The notes beneath the pieces were generated by a model. The model was not told the DNA's origin. It worked only from the letters and a program-made list of their open reading frames with translations, and searched no databases. The position numbers and the translations under genes were made by a program. DNA of 64,000 bases from Nageia nagi (taxonomy: Eukaryota; Pinophyta): positions 125,798,001-125,862,000 of the forward strand of contig JBITNC010000001.1 in the NCBI GenBank assembly GCA_050084985.1, read 5' to 3'. Shown here piece by piece: positions 37,911 through 49,650 of the stretch (position 1 is the first letter of the stretch; the number at the start of each line of letters is the position of its first letter).

Positions 37911-39545
37911 ATAGCGTCCTACACTAAAATCTACTAAATAAAAAAAGGCATGATCAACATATGAAATTAGTTGATGACCCTATTGAAGGATAGTAGAATA
38001 ATGGCCTCTTAGCTCAAATATCTCTAAGACCTAGAAATCAAATATAGCTAGGTTAAGAATGCTTTAAAAAAAATAAAAAAATTTAAAAATAACAAATTTG
38101 GTGATACAAATTTGATCTTGTATGATTGAGAAACTGAGTAGCAAGGTCATTGATGTTCAATACCAACATCGATGATTCTGCAACCTCTCAGCAATTGGTC
38201 GATGACTATGATCGATGATTTCTAAAAATATCTAATATATCAAAATAAAGCTTAAATGAAAAAATTAAATGGTATAAAACACTCTAAAAAAAAAAAACTA
38301 GTAATCCTACAATTTTTATTTTTTAAAATATGAACTAAAATAGGTAAAATAATAAAAAAATTAAAAAGGAGGGTTTTAAAACCTTCTTCCCAAATCAATC
38401 TCATTTTGTAAGTTGGTCATCTCCACAAAAGCATCCTAGCCCATAAGAGCGATGAGAGGTATACAAAAGAAGTCAAACTTAGTGAATGTGGAGACTAGAA
38501 ATTGACAAGGCTTTGGAAGAATGTACAACCAAATTAGAAAATGATAGGTCACTTTATCTCTTTTATTTTGACCATGACTAGGAACATTGACAATTTTAAT
38601 TCAAACATTAGTGATTTCCTTGGGATGTCGATGATCCAAACTAGTCACTGAAAACCCATAACAAAATTAAAATACTAAAAATATAAGATTTAAAAATTTA
38701 TGATTAATAAATAAAATATTTAAGTCCTCTTTCTAGTTTGTAATCAAGACAAAAACAACCAACCATAAATAAAAAACATACAAATATCTAAACCCTCCTT
38801 CTAGTTTAAGTTTGGTTTAGATAACAAAAATAAAAAATACTAAAACATTTCTAGCATAGAATCTACATGAGATACATGTACCCTGGGTCCCTTGTGAGGT
38901 AACATCAAGAAAGCTATCATTAATGCCTCACCTTCTTCTAATAAAAAAATGTCTACAAAAAACCCTAAAAACTAAAAAATATGTCAAAGATAAAAGGAAC
39001 AAGTTTTTCACTTATTGACTTGACCACAGCCAAGTGTTTTGAAAAACTTGAAACTCATGAGTAATTCCAAATTTTAAAAATGACCCTTCTTTTAATAGAA
39101 AAAAGAAGGATGGGTTTGGATATGACTAAAAACATTGAATAAACTTTTGCATAAGATCATCATGTAACCTAACTACTGGGATCAAAAGTAGAACAATCAA
39201 AATATTGTATTCATAAGGTAACTTCTTTATCACATGCTAGCTCTAGCATATGTTCAATGATACAGAGACTCATCATGTACTTACCATAAATAGCACACAT
39301 TATAGTGATATCGATAAATTTCACTTTGATAATACAACCACACTACTTTCAAAATATGTCAAATGAAAAAGATAAAAAAATGTATTTAATCATAATTCAA
39401 TAAATCAAATTCTACTTATTCATAGAAAATAGGTTAATAAAAAATATTAAGTAAAAGTTAAAAATATAAGTTAAAACTCGAACACTCTTCCCTTTATAAA
39501 GGTAAGTTTTTGAATTATCCTTCGCTTATAAACTAGTAGACAATT
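37911..39545. other. AT-rich region before the 3' LTR
   Basis: No gene recognised. It holds long A/AT runs (38040-38110 and 38285-38370) and several stretches resembling the LTR-type motif TGATGACT/GATGATT (38120-38220). This is probably the untranslated 3' part of the element. Confidence 0.45.
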
Positions 39546-39560
39546 AAAAAAGAGGTAGAA
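39546..39560 (+). other. Polypurine tract of the 18.9-kb element
   Basis: The purine run AAAAAAGAGGTAGAA, with a single pyrimidine, lies immediately before the 3' LTR, where plus-strand DNA synthesis is primed in LTR retrotransposons. Confidence 0.7.
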
Positions 39561-40361
39561 TTTAGACACCCAAAACTAACCCTTCTTTTGACAAATAAAA
39601 TAAGAACCAAAAAATTAAAGTAAATTAAGAATTTTACTATAATTTACCAAATGTTAGCATTTGACATAAGATGCTAGGGACTCACATATATTGTTAGCAT
39701 CTGGTACCTAAATGTCAGTGACTCTGAAGTTGAAAAAATCAAAATAAAAATAGTAACATTTGAAGCATCTTGGGAAGAAAACAAAGGATAATGGATGACT
39801 CATCATCCATACCATGCATCCCCACTTCAGATCAAAACCATGATAAAGCTGGATAGGCTTTTCTATCAATATTTTTGTCTAAAAATTAGAAATTTTGCCT
39901 ATTTTTGAAATCTATAAATAAAGCCTTTAACCATAAAGCAAAGGGACCCAATTTGAATACAAAGTTACTTTGTTGAAACACATCCAAGTTTTACTAAGTT
40001 AGATGCATTATTATTTTACATTTTATATGTTTATTTGTGCTCATTTTATACTAATTTTATGGTATGAAAAGGTATGTTTGATGTATTTTTTATTTGCATG
40101 TGTGCATGGTCTATAGGTGTGGATTAGCTACACTTATCAAAGAAAATCTTGAAGAGTTGAAGAGAACAAAAAGATACATATTTTTCCTATAGGTTTCAAA
40201 ACACAATCCTCAAAGCTTTCAAACACCAAAATCAGGCCTACAAAGGCCTTAGCATTATTTTGTAAAATCCCTTTTGCAAGGCAAAAAATAGAAACAAATT
40301 TGTAATTGTTGGTTGTAACATGTCTTATCTTGTTTGCTAGCAAGGTTACTTTTTGCGTACA
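39561..40361 (+). repeat. 3' LTR of the 18.9-kb element
   Basis: Partner of 21437-22255. The first bases are TTTAGACACCC, where the 5' copy has TGTAGCCACCC, so the terminal TG has mutated. It ends GCGTACA. Immediately afterwards unit B resumes (TCATATTTATCATTAATAGG). Confidence 0.9.
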
Positions 40362-43300
40362 TCATATTTATCATTAATAGGCATCACTTGCATGGATCTA
40401 TATTTTATAATTTCATGGTATTATGGAACCCATTATTTCTTACTTGGCCAATGAGATAATATTGTATTTGTTATCTTTTGATGCATTTCATGGATAAATA
40501 CATTCATTATCAAATGTAATATGATGAACAAAACTAATATTAATCTTCATGTGGCCATATGGTAGGATCTTACACCTTGATCATCATCATACTCTTTTTT
40601 CTTTGAGTTAGAACTTGTTATTGATTTCACCTAATCTGTGACTTGTGCTTATTTGGTATCTCTTCCTTTTTCTTTGTTAAAAATAGCTCTTACCATTAAT
40701 GTTTTATATTTAAGGCTATTATGCTTTCATATTTAGATACTCCATAGTGCCTTAATACTTTTAGTGAAAAATTTATTACAATTATAGAGGCTCCTATGGA
40801 TATTTAGCATGTTGAAGAAATAAAACTCATTTATTCAAAATTATATTATGATTGTGTAATAGAGTTAAAAGATATGCCTCATCTATTGGGCATTATATTC
40901 AAAAGAGAAATACTTAACAATATATTATATTAAAGAAAGTTCCTATTAGATAAATCCTCTTATTTAAGGATTTTTATATCATGGAGAGAGTTTTATTAAA
41001 CATGATTGAAATTGATCCATCCAAATCATAAAGGGACTATAGCTTATGAGAAAGGAAGGGGAAAATAGATGAATTGAAGATGATAATAAAATAGAAATGA
41101 AAGAAAGAGGAATGTGATGGGATGTGAATAGATAGGAAGTTTATGAGAAGGTTGTAAAGGAAGAAGAATTCTCTTATGATTTAAGGAGGAGAAAAAAAAA
41201 GGGCAATAATGTTAGAGAATAAATATAGAGGAATGGAAAGAAATAGAATAAGTTGATTCCCCTAAGAGGCATTCGAAGGATGCAATGATGTGGAGGTGCA
41301 CACTATTCCATTTTAGCATATAGTACTATTAGAATATTGGATATTACTCTTAGAGTTAATTTTTTGGTATCCATTCTTCATGTAATTTATAACTATCTCT
41401 TTAATTAAGTGACACTTCATTAGAGCATGTGGTATTTTAAGCACCATTGGGTGAGACTCCACTTATACTTTGAGGAAGAGAAAGACATTAGGATACATTT
41501 TTAGTCAAAGTTATTATAATTAGGAAACTTAGTTACCACAATGATGTTAAGATCAACAATAGTGAGTAAAATATCCTTCTTAGGCTTAAATAGAATTATG
41601 ACATCCCAAGTTTCCTTTTTCCTATTTAATTTATCTCTTGTATAACTATGGTGCATTAATTATGTGGGAATTCTTAAGATCATTTGATCTATTTCTAAGG
41701 TATGAAAATATTCAAGAATCTATAAAACCATTCTGATTTAACAAGCCCACATCCTATTAGTGTCCAACAAGTTCCATCCTAGAACACTAATATGTCTTCT
41801 ACTTTCGTATTATTCTAACACCATTTCTCTATTTTGACTATTTTATTTTAATTTTGTTTAAGCATGAAAGTTAATATTTATTAATAGGATCAATAATCAT
41901 TGCTACCTTACCTTGAAGATATAAATTAAATTCTCCTTTTGCATGATGAATTACCACATCCTCTTGGATTCTTTAAAATTTGTTTTCTTAGAAAATATAA
42001 AAAAATATGATGAAGACATTTGATTAGATGACTAGTAATTGTATTTAACTATCTCTTTTATTAGTTAAACCCATGTTGTTGAGTTATATAAATCAATGCT
42101 CAATACATTTTGAACTAGAAATATCTAAGGATTCATCTTGATCGAGTAGCAACTTTCCCTCTATAATGATTAATGGATCTAATAATATTAAGTAATTTAC
42201 TTATCTAAAAATATAAAAGATATTTATAATACACATATTATAGGGGGTTATAGATTTTGCATTTTTAACCAACATGAATTGTATGGAAGGAATCTTCATG
42301 ATGTATCTCAAAATGCTTAGTCACCTTCTATCTCTTTTGGATATAAACTCCTTAGTTATGCTCCATATATATATATTTTTTGATATCTTTACTACAAATT
42401 CAATGAAGATATCATTCATGTTGAATAGTGATCCTAATAGAATTTCAATGCAAAGCATAAGTAGATTATATTATATCAGGTGAAAGTAATATATGGGAAT
42501 GTATAAATCATTTTTAATTATGGGTAACTTTTCATTAACATTAATGAGATTGTTCTAAAACACATCTTCATTCCTTGTTAAATTAAATAGGATGTGATTC
42601 TAGTGCTTGATTATCATAAATGTACTTTAGGTACATGACATATTAGGTCATAACTAATTATGCTTAGCTATAACTTTCTTTCTATCCTTAATTTATGCTC
42701 TAAATTTTTTTAAGATCATAGTCCTATTGCAAATAAAGGTAAATATTATGATTTCTAGGTATTTTGTGTATTGTTGGTTCTTTTAATATTATTGAGTATT
42801 ATGATTATATTATGCATATTGATATGAGATCTTTATTTTCTATTATATTGAGCTCTTGAATTGCACTATACTATAAAATGACTAACTTTTGAACTTATTT
42901 AGCTTGTTAAACGGGAAGGGAGTTAACAAAGCACGACTTGGGACATGAATTGCCATTCATATTTCTTATATAAATTGTTTAACGAGATCTTTTTATCTAA
43001 GAATTATTTTATCCTTTCATGTTATCATCTTAGTGATAATTACTTTATATTATTTATTTTGAAATTTAATAAATTTTATAATCAACTAACCTAAAAAAAT
43101 ATTTTCTTTAAAAAAAAATTCAACTACTCAATAATTTTTTTTTGTATTTTATAAATTAATATTATTATAATTAAATACTAAATAAAAATCCTATTAAACT
43201 ATATTTTAAATATCTAATGATATTTAATAAGTTTGAAAAATAATATAGACAAACATAACAATTGTAACTTAGAGGCTAATAATATACTTACAAGAATGAA

Positions 43301-43537
43301 TAATTAATTTCAAACGTTATTGTTAAAACAACAATAGTTTAAAAGGAAGAAGTATACAGAGAGAAGTAAAGATATATAAAATTTTAGGTCGGCTAATCAC
43401 TATGCAAAGTCTATGTCTTTCAATTAAACATTTATTTAATAATGCAACAAATCACTCACCCAATTTAGAAGCGTCACATAGCAAATCTTTAGGGACACGT
43501 TTCTTCTAATTCTAAAATCTTGGCCAAATTGTTCAAT
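40362..43537 (+). repeat. Duplicated unit B, piece 3 (part upstream of the ORF)
   Basis: Collinear with about 6900-9834 of unit A. No coding signal until the ORF at 43538. Near its end the B copy has a TATA-like sequence TATATAAAA (43374-43382) about 155 bp upstream of the ORF start; the equivalent in A is disrupted (TATACATAA). The B copy also has about 60 bp (43385-43445) not found in A. Confidence 0.8.
43374..43382 (+). promoter_or_regulatory. Candidate TATA box of the unit-B ORF
   Basis: TATATAAAA about 155 bp before the ATG. It is plausible for a plant promoter, but such strings are common in AT-rich DNA. The unit-A copy has lost the match. Confidence 0.35.
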
Positions 43538-44170
43538 ATGGATAATCCATTTGGGAAAAGATCCATGTTGGGAAAACATAAACATAAGAAGGAACAATCT
43601 AAAACTCGGGGGTCTACAACCAAGAACCAGAAAGGGAAAACCATGAAGATTGAAGACCAAGATAAAACTGAATTCTCTCTTGGTAATAAAGAGGGCCGCA
43701 GACAGGTACAGCAAATATTAGAAGAAGCAGAAGACAGTAAGAAGGAAACCAAAATAGTGTTAGAGTTAAAAGGCATGTTAACTAATGAGCAGGCGCAGAA
43801 GTTGGTTGACAAGCTATTCCCAACAGGTGAATCAGACCGTAAGTTTCTATTTGAATATAAGAAGTCCGAGCGGACTGTTGGCATCCATAAGTGGAAAAGA
43901 AGTGTTGTTAAGGAGGTTAGAAATGGCAAAGAGCAGCTTTATGAGCCTGCACAACCCCAATGGACTGAAGATATTCCTTCGACTGATATACAAGCTCCTT
44001 GTGGAGATAAAGCAGATAAATTCAAATCAGTTATGCTTATAACTCCTCCTCCAAAAGATGAGTGTAGGTTGTACCCCAAGTGTTACTTTGGGGATGAGGA
44101 TCTTGATCACACTCATCTTAAAGATAGCCATGAATATTTTGATCAATTAAAGGCCAAGGAAATGCAATGA
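43538..44170 (+). CDS. Unidentified 210-residue basic protein, open copy in unit B
   Basis: I do not recognise the family. The frame opens at ATGG (43538, G at +4) and ends at TGA (44168-44170). The frame could extend 18 bases further upstream only by starting at TTG. Visible features: a Lys/Arg-rich N-terminus (residues 1-45, with KHKHKK); a charged helical middle (about 50-95, QQILEEAEDSKKE and LTNEQAQKLVDKLF); a basic stretch (about 105-130, IHKWKRSVVKEVR); and a C-terminus with CRLYPKC followed by a HTH and a further His, which might bind a metal. Base composition is visibly richer in G+C than the surroundings. Its homologue in unit A (9835-10147) is full of stops, so this copy has stayed open while the flanks decayed. 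No intron is apparent. It could be a genuine gene, a retrocopy of one, or a recently arrived replacement. Confidence 0.6.
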   Translation: MDNPFGKRSMLGKHKHKKEQSKTRGSTTKNQKGKTMKIEDQDKTEFSLGNKEGRRQVQQILEEAEDSKKETKIVLELKGMLTNEQAQKLVDKLFPTGESDRKFLFEYKKSERTVGIHKWKRSVVKEVRNGKEQLYEPAQPQWTEDIPSTDIQAPCGDKADKFKSVMLITPPPKDECRLYPKCYFGDEDLDHTHLKDSHEYFDQLKAKEMQ

Positions 44171-44335
44171 GCAATCAAATGCGAAAATGTGACTTTCAGC
44201 TAACTGGGTGATTCTATGTACCTTATAGCATTAGCATGGGCATATAACCATATAATGGTAGTTGTAGTAATATGTATCCTAGTTTCATTGTTTTTGAACT
44301 TTTAATAGGATTACAGAGTAATATGAATTTAAATG

Positions 44336-44341
44336 AATAAA
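44336..44341 (+). terminator. Candidate poly(A) signal of the unit-B ORF
   Basis: AATAAA 166 bp after the stop codon, in a T-rich then A-rich context. It is a reasonable position for a plant 3' end, but not proof. Confidence 0.35.
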
Positions 44342-44344
44342 ATT

Positions 44345-44425
44345 AATTTGTATCACAATTTGTTGGTTGAGTTGGTCATGATGTGACCTTGTTTCACAAA
44401 TGTTTCATGTTCAAATTCTATCAAA
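44345..44425 (+). mobile_element. tRNA-derived SINE-like fragment, copy 1
   Basis: Contains TGGTTGAGTTGG (44364-44375), an exact match to the RNA polymerase III A-box consensus TRGYNNARNNGG. TGTTCAAATTC (44408-44418) is a near match to the B box GGTTCRANNCC at suitable spacing. About 70 bp is shared with 46485-46553. I see no full tRNA fold, so a SINE head is more likely than a tRNA gene. Confidence 0.5.
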
Positions 44426-46149
44426 AGTGATAATATAACTTCTTACAGTTATCTTATAGATTGTTGACTGTTCTTGGTTTTCCTAAGACGTTACTAAAAT
44501 TTCTTTCTTGGTATATGTAATTATTTAATCTGTATTTATGAGTCCTGCATAGATGAGTTTATCATATAATTTTTCGTTTCATAGATGAGTTTATGGATAT
44601 AATTTTTCTAGGATTCATGAACAAATTAGCAGAATAGATTTTTGCTTTTTCTTAAGATTTTCTGAACATTTTGTTCAATCTTATTATCAATTATTTTTAA
44701 ACTGTTATATTGCATTTATCTTTTAATGCATAAAAAAAACAACTTTTCTTCTTAGAAATAGATATAATAAAGTTGATATAATAAAGAAAGATATAAATAA
44801 TAATTCAATGGAGAATTGATATTAATGAAAATGATTTTATATTAATATATTAATAGATATCACTAAGCTTCAACAAGTTTATTTGAAGTTAATTATTATA
44901 TATTGTATATAAATATTAGTGAGCTGAGATTTTTAAAACTTGTAATTAATTTTTTTAATATTAAGAGTTTTAGTTCTAAGGAAATTCCAATAAATTTAAA
45001 ATGAATAATCTATTTACTTTTTTATATTATCATAGTTTATTTTAATAAATTTTTGTTGGAGTGTATTATATTCATTATCATAAATATTCCAAAATTTATA
45101 TTTTACCTTTTACAATAACTCTTATAAAAATGATAAATAACTTCAACTTACCAAAATTTCTTATATTTTCAATGTTTGTTTTTAAAAAAATAAAAATAAT
45201 AATATTTAAATTGAATCAAATTAATTATGTAATATATTCTAACTATTAATATTAAAAATAAAAATCCATCAACCATACTTAAATTGTACATACCACATTT
45301 GTGAAATTAATCAATAATAATATAGAACAATACTTACAACCTAACATTTTAACCACTTAATTGACCTCTTTTAAAGTGGTTTGGTCGATTTAGTTTTTGC
45401 ATAGGACACTTGTAGAGTTGATATCATATGATAAAACTTACTATTAGTATTTGTATATATTTGTAAAGTTGAGTAAATAAATACCAAGTATAGTAAAAAA
45501 AATATTATGATGTTAAATTTTATTTTTAAAATATTTTTTAAATTCATAATAATATGGTTCTATTTTGGTAGGGAAATAAATTTAGTTATTGTATTTTTAT
45601 ATTTTTAGTTGTATAAAATAATTTAATAATTAGGACCATTTTAGTTATTGTAGATTATACTATCAAAAAATTGTATTTTTATAAGGGATCCTAAAAGTTA
45701 TTATAAAATGGTGTCAAATGCATTCAAACAAACTACTTAGGTATAACAAGATGGTAGCAAAAAAAAGCAAGCTACAATATTATTTTATTTTTTATACTTT
45801 ATACTTGTGAAAAAAATTTCATCCTTAATAGCTAAAATAAAATAATTTATTTTTGATTGAAATATTACTTAAAATCATAGTTGCATAATTATGGATAATC
45901 AACATCAATAAGAAAAAGCTACTCCTACTTTCTATTTGATTTGATAAGTATTTAATATATTTAATATCTATAGATTTTAACTCATTTACATCAACATTGG
46001 TTATAACTTTATTAGTTAACCAAACATTAATGATCCTTTACCACATAGCTCTAAAATAAACTATTTAATATCTAGAATAGATTGTTAAGAAATGATACTT
46101 TCTATGTATACTATCATTTAATTTACTTAACATTCATGATTCTTAATTA
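44426..46149. other. AT-rich region of unit B absent from unit A
   Basis: Very AT-rich, with no recognisable gene; the 62-residue open frame at 45061-45249 is Ile/Lys/Asn/Tyr-rich and not convincing. This stretch, together with the second half of the ORF, is what unit A lacks at its 10147/10148 joint. Confidence 0.5.
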
Positions 46150-46408
46150 CCTAAAAAAAGGAGTTTTTACCTAGGTTACTGATTGTCTTTTTCTAAGATT
46201 ATCTCTCTTACATTACTAGAAGATATTGTAAAGTAATTAAGAACTTATACAAAAACAACGAAATATAGGAAACTAGAATAAAGGGATATGGATTTTAATA
46301 CCTTTATTGATAAGAATGATCTTGTGGAAATTTCACTTGGTCCAATTGTTGCAAAAATAACTATTTGATTCTTGAGAAACTAGAGGGGTTTCTTAAAAAT
46401 CTACATTA

Positions 46409-46553
46409 GCTTAAGAAAGAAAGAAAGAAACTTTATTAATATCCATGATAGTCCAAAAGTGGTTTATGGGACTATTGTAGGGAGTAGATTGTATCATAGT
46501 TTTTTGGTTGAGTTGGTTATGTTGTGACCCTATTTCATAGAGTGTCCCATGTT
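46409..46553 (+). mobile_element. SINE-like insertion, copy 2
   Basis: A 145-bp stretch present in unit B but absent from the same LINE position in unit A (about 10285), so it is an insertion. It carries the A-box match TGGTTGAGTTGG (46505-46516) and shares about 70 bp with 44345-44425. Its left end is a GAAA repeat. The B box is poorly preserved. Confidence 0.5.
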
Positions 46554-46757
46554 AAATGAATCTCTTCTTAAACTAAAAGGTCTTAGTACATGGTGGATCT
46601 AACCACTAGTCCATCATCATTAAAATGGATTATGATTAAAAAAAATTTTGTACTCCATTAAATACAAGAAAAACTATAACTTAGGTAGGTTTCTTCCTTT
46701 TTGAGAGAATAAATATTACTCAAACACTTAGAAGAAGCCTATTTAATAGAGGAATTT

Positions 46758-46851
46758 TATATATCTATATCTATATATATATATAGTGTGTTGTTGTGTG
46801 TGTGTGATGTGTGTGTGTGTGTGTTGTGTGTGTGTGTGTGTGTGTGATCTC
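46758..46851. repeat. Compound microsatellite (TATC/TA)n-(TG)n
   Basis: A run of TATATC/TA units passes into about 35 TG dinucleotides interrupted by single-base changes. It replaces the equivalent LINE sequence seen in unit A at 10740, so it grew inside the dead LINE. Confidence 0.95.
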
Positions 46852-49650
46852 TAGTTTGGTTTCATATGATGACTAGGTTCTTGTAACTCTTGGAGATATG
46901 GATGATCATATAATCTCATTTTTTAATTCCCTTCTTACTAAAAATAAAATCCATATCTAAGTGGATAAAGATCATTTCATATGTTATATTCCAAAATTAG
47001 TCTCACTTGCACAACATTTGATACTTTATCTATAACTAAAAAAGAGGTAGAAAAGTATTTATTTAAAATTTGAAGAGTTTTAGTGAGTTGGTCCAAATAG
47101 ATTCCATCCTAGCATCTTCTAGCACTTTTTGCATATATTGGAATAGGAGAACATAACAATAGTGAAGGAATCATTTTATTTGAAGAGGATTCTTAGATGA
47201 CATAACCATACTTTCTTAGTTCTATTTCTTAAGGTAGAGGATGAAAAATCCATTAATGTCTTCCAACTAATATTTCTATACAATGCAATTTATAAAATAA
47301 TATCCAAGGTGGTAATTAATAGAGTCAATTTGAAAAACCCTTTGTGAAAGGAAGACATCTTATGAATGATTCTTTTCTCATACATTAGTTGATACATTCT
47401 CTTTCTAGTCATAGGAGGAAAGGCTTACTATTCAAGTTAGATATGAAAAAGATTATGATAGTGTCAATTAGAAGCTTATCGCCCAATTACTTATAAGGTT
47501 TGGTTTTGATAGTTATCATATTAAATATGTAATGTCCCTTTTTTGTATTTCATTATTTTCAATTCTCTAATATAATTATTATACTATAGCATTTTGAAAA
47601 GCTCTGTGTGGCTTTGCCAAGGTGATTCTCTTGTCCTATCTCTTTATAATTATTGTTAATGCTCTATGGAGAAGCCTCAAATTTATTTAATCTTAGTGAA
47701 GGATTAAAGGTCTTTAGTTCAATAAATTATTCTACACATGTAGGGAAAATTTTAGCCACAAGTCCTAACTTATAAGTGAATTTTAGAATTTATAGATTTT
47801 CATTTCAGCAAATTTTGGGTATACAACTGGTTCATAGCCATAAAAAGTTAAATTATATAGGTTAGATCACAAAAAAATTGAAGCTTTTATTTTTTAATAT
47901 AATTTTCCTTAATATAAGTAAATTTTTTATTTTTTTTATATAAATGTATATAGTACATAACCAAATTACCACTTACACATATTTAATAGAAAGAATACTA
48001 TTACCTAAACAACAACACATAGTTGATACATATCAAATATTACCAAACTCCTCTAACCATTCAATTGTTACAATAAGCAATTTATTATGAATCTCTAAGG
48101 AACAAGTTAGATTTTATATTTTTGATATAATAAATACTATCTACATCAAATATTATAAAATTCTAAAAGGCTATGGATACAATTGTATGGTTTCATAATG
48201 CAACTTACCAATTGCAAGATGGAACTATCTAGTTACATATGGAACATTGATGTTCAAAAATACATTTTTTATTTTCTTTAGGGGTTTCCTCTTGATTACA
48301 GTAGTAGGTAAAAATTCCCTCCTCATTTGCTTATTTTTTTTTCATATTACAAAAAATGTACAATTTTGATATATTCATGAGAAAACATAGGTAGTAAAAA
48401 ATGGCAAAAAAATTTTACTTTTTTTTTTAGAGTTTTTTTAGAATATAATTTACTTTTATTTCTAAGCATCACAAAATGAAAATGATAACTCTACTCCCAT
48501 GTACATATTTTTAGTTTAAAGATGATACTTTTTTTGATAGTTTATCTTTTAATACATGAATCCTCAAGATTAAATGATACCTTTATTCATATGAAAAGGC
48601 CTATGGACAAGACATAGGTTCCAATAAATCAATGATCTATATAATTAATTTGATATCCCAACATCTCATAATGATTTTACAAAGAACATACATGATAATA
48701 CATTCCTTATCTAGAACCTATTTGGAGTTATCTTTATTCTAGAGAGGGAACGTGGAAAAAATTTAGAATAAAATAATTATCAAAATAATAAAAAATGGCA
48801 ATTTGAAAGTTAAAATGGTTACCATATACAAGTAGATTATTAAAATAAATTAGTCTTGAGTGCCATTGTAATCTTTTAGTTAGGTACCTTTTTTCTCTTG
48901 ACTAAAATCTTATTAAATATGGAAGCTATTATGCAAAATTTTCTTTGGCAAGGAAGCTCTCATAAAAAATGATTCACCTTATTGTTGGGGATACTATCTA
49001 CTTTAAACTATCTTCAAGAGGTATTGTAATTAAAAATAAAAGTAATTATCATGGTATTTTTATGTAAATCTAATCTAAAAATCCTATAGTGATTCCTCTT
49101 CATTATGAAGTGAATTGCTAAGAATGAAATATCTAGATAGTTTTAATGGCCTATAGAAAGTTAAGTTCATCATGTTATGTTACTTAAAAAAGGTAGTAAG
49201 GGAAGAAAATAAGGTCCATTTTTGGGAGGATATATGGATAACCTCCTATTCCCTTTTAAGGTTTGATAGTTTTCAACATATATAAAAATTTATATCCATA
49301 AATTCATGAGAAAATTTTGTCAATTACTTGGAATAGTCTACAAGATATGCCTTGATGTATTTATCATAAAGTATAATACAAAATAAAGAAATTTAGAAGA
49401 CTATTACTTTTTTATAAATTAAATTGCAATAGTGAGGATAGAATAATTTAGCTCCTAAGTCCCTTTGGTTCCTATATAATTAGATTTCATTTTAGAGTTC
49501 TCTCAACTCTTGTTATAGATAAATATTACAAATTAGGACCATATTATTGCAAATTCTCTAGAGAACCTGATTAAATGAGAAAGGAGTGTTAACCCAATAA
49601 TATAGGAGGATATGGAGGTGGTTTGTATCCATTTCCACCTTGGTAGATTG

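Larger units (their letters stand above)
21437..40361 (+). mobile_element. 18.9-kb Tat-like Ty3/gypsy LTR retrotransposon
   Basis: Bounded by two LTRs of about 0.8 kb (21437-22255 and 39561-40361) that begin T[G/T]TAG and end GTACA. Internal order on plus: leader, gag, protease, reverse transcriptase, degenerate RNase H, second RNase H, integrase, then a 7.8-kb 3' region containing an antisense gene, and a polypurine tract. The second (archaeal-type) RNase H and the large 3' region are hallmarks of the Tat group. The LTRs are very diverged (clearly more than 15% by eye), and all frames are ruined. The target duplication is no longer exact (TCATT on the left, TCATA on the right). Unit A shows the empty site. 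Confidence 0.9.
46150..49650 (+). pseudogene. LINE fragment, unit B
   Basis: The same L1-type fragment as 10148-12210 but longer. Endonuclease: DFNTFIDKNDLVEISLGP near 46292. Reverse transcriptase: the KAYD-like box appears as DMKKDYDSVN (47440-47475), then RFGFDSY..IKYVMSLFC (47485-47550) and FAKVILLSYLFIIIVNALWRS (47610-47675). The thumb and C-terminal part follow at 48600-49560: SAIVIF, MEAIMQNFLWQGSSHKK (48920-48972), VHFWEDIW (49210-49235) and NLAPKSLWF. No intact frame. Between 48292 and 48590 similarity is lost. No 3' poly(A) tail or target duplication could be defined. The 5' limit is uncertain. Confidence 0.78.

Noticed and set aside
43520-43537. Upstream TTG as the start of the 43.5-kb ORF
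   Set aside because: Nuclear plant genes rarely start at TTG, and an ATG with G at +4 lies 18 bases downstream in the same frame. The unit-A homologue also has ATGGAT at that place.
43489-43929. 146-residue and 92-residue minus-strand ORFs
   Set aside because: They lie opposite the 210-codon plus frame, which has a better start, composition and duplicate; they look like shadows.
44345-44425. A tRNA gene
   Set aside because: The A box is perfect, but the B box has two mismatches and I cannot form a cloverleaf or find an anticodon stem; a SINE head fits better.
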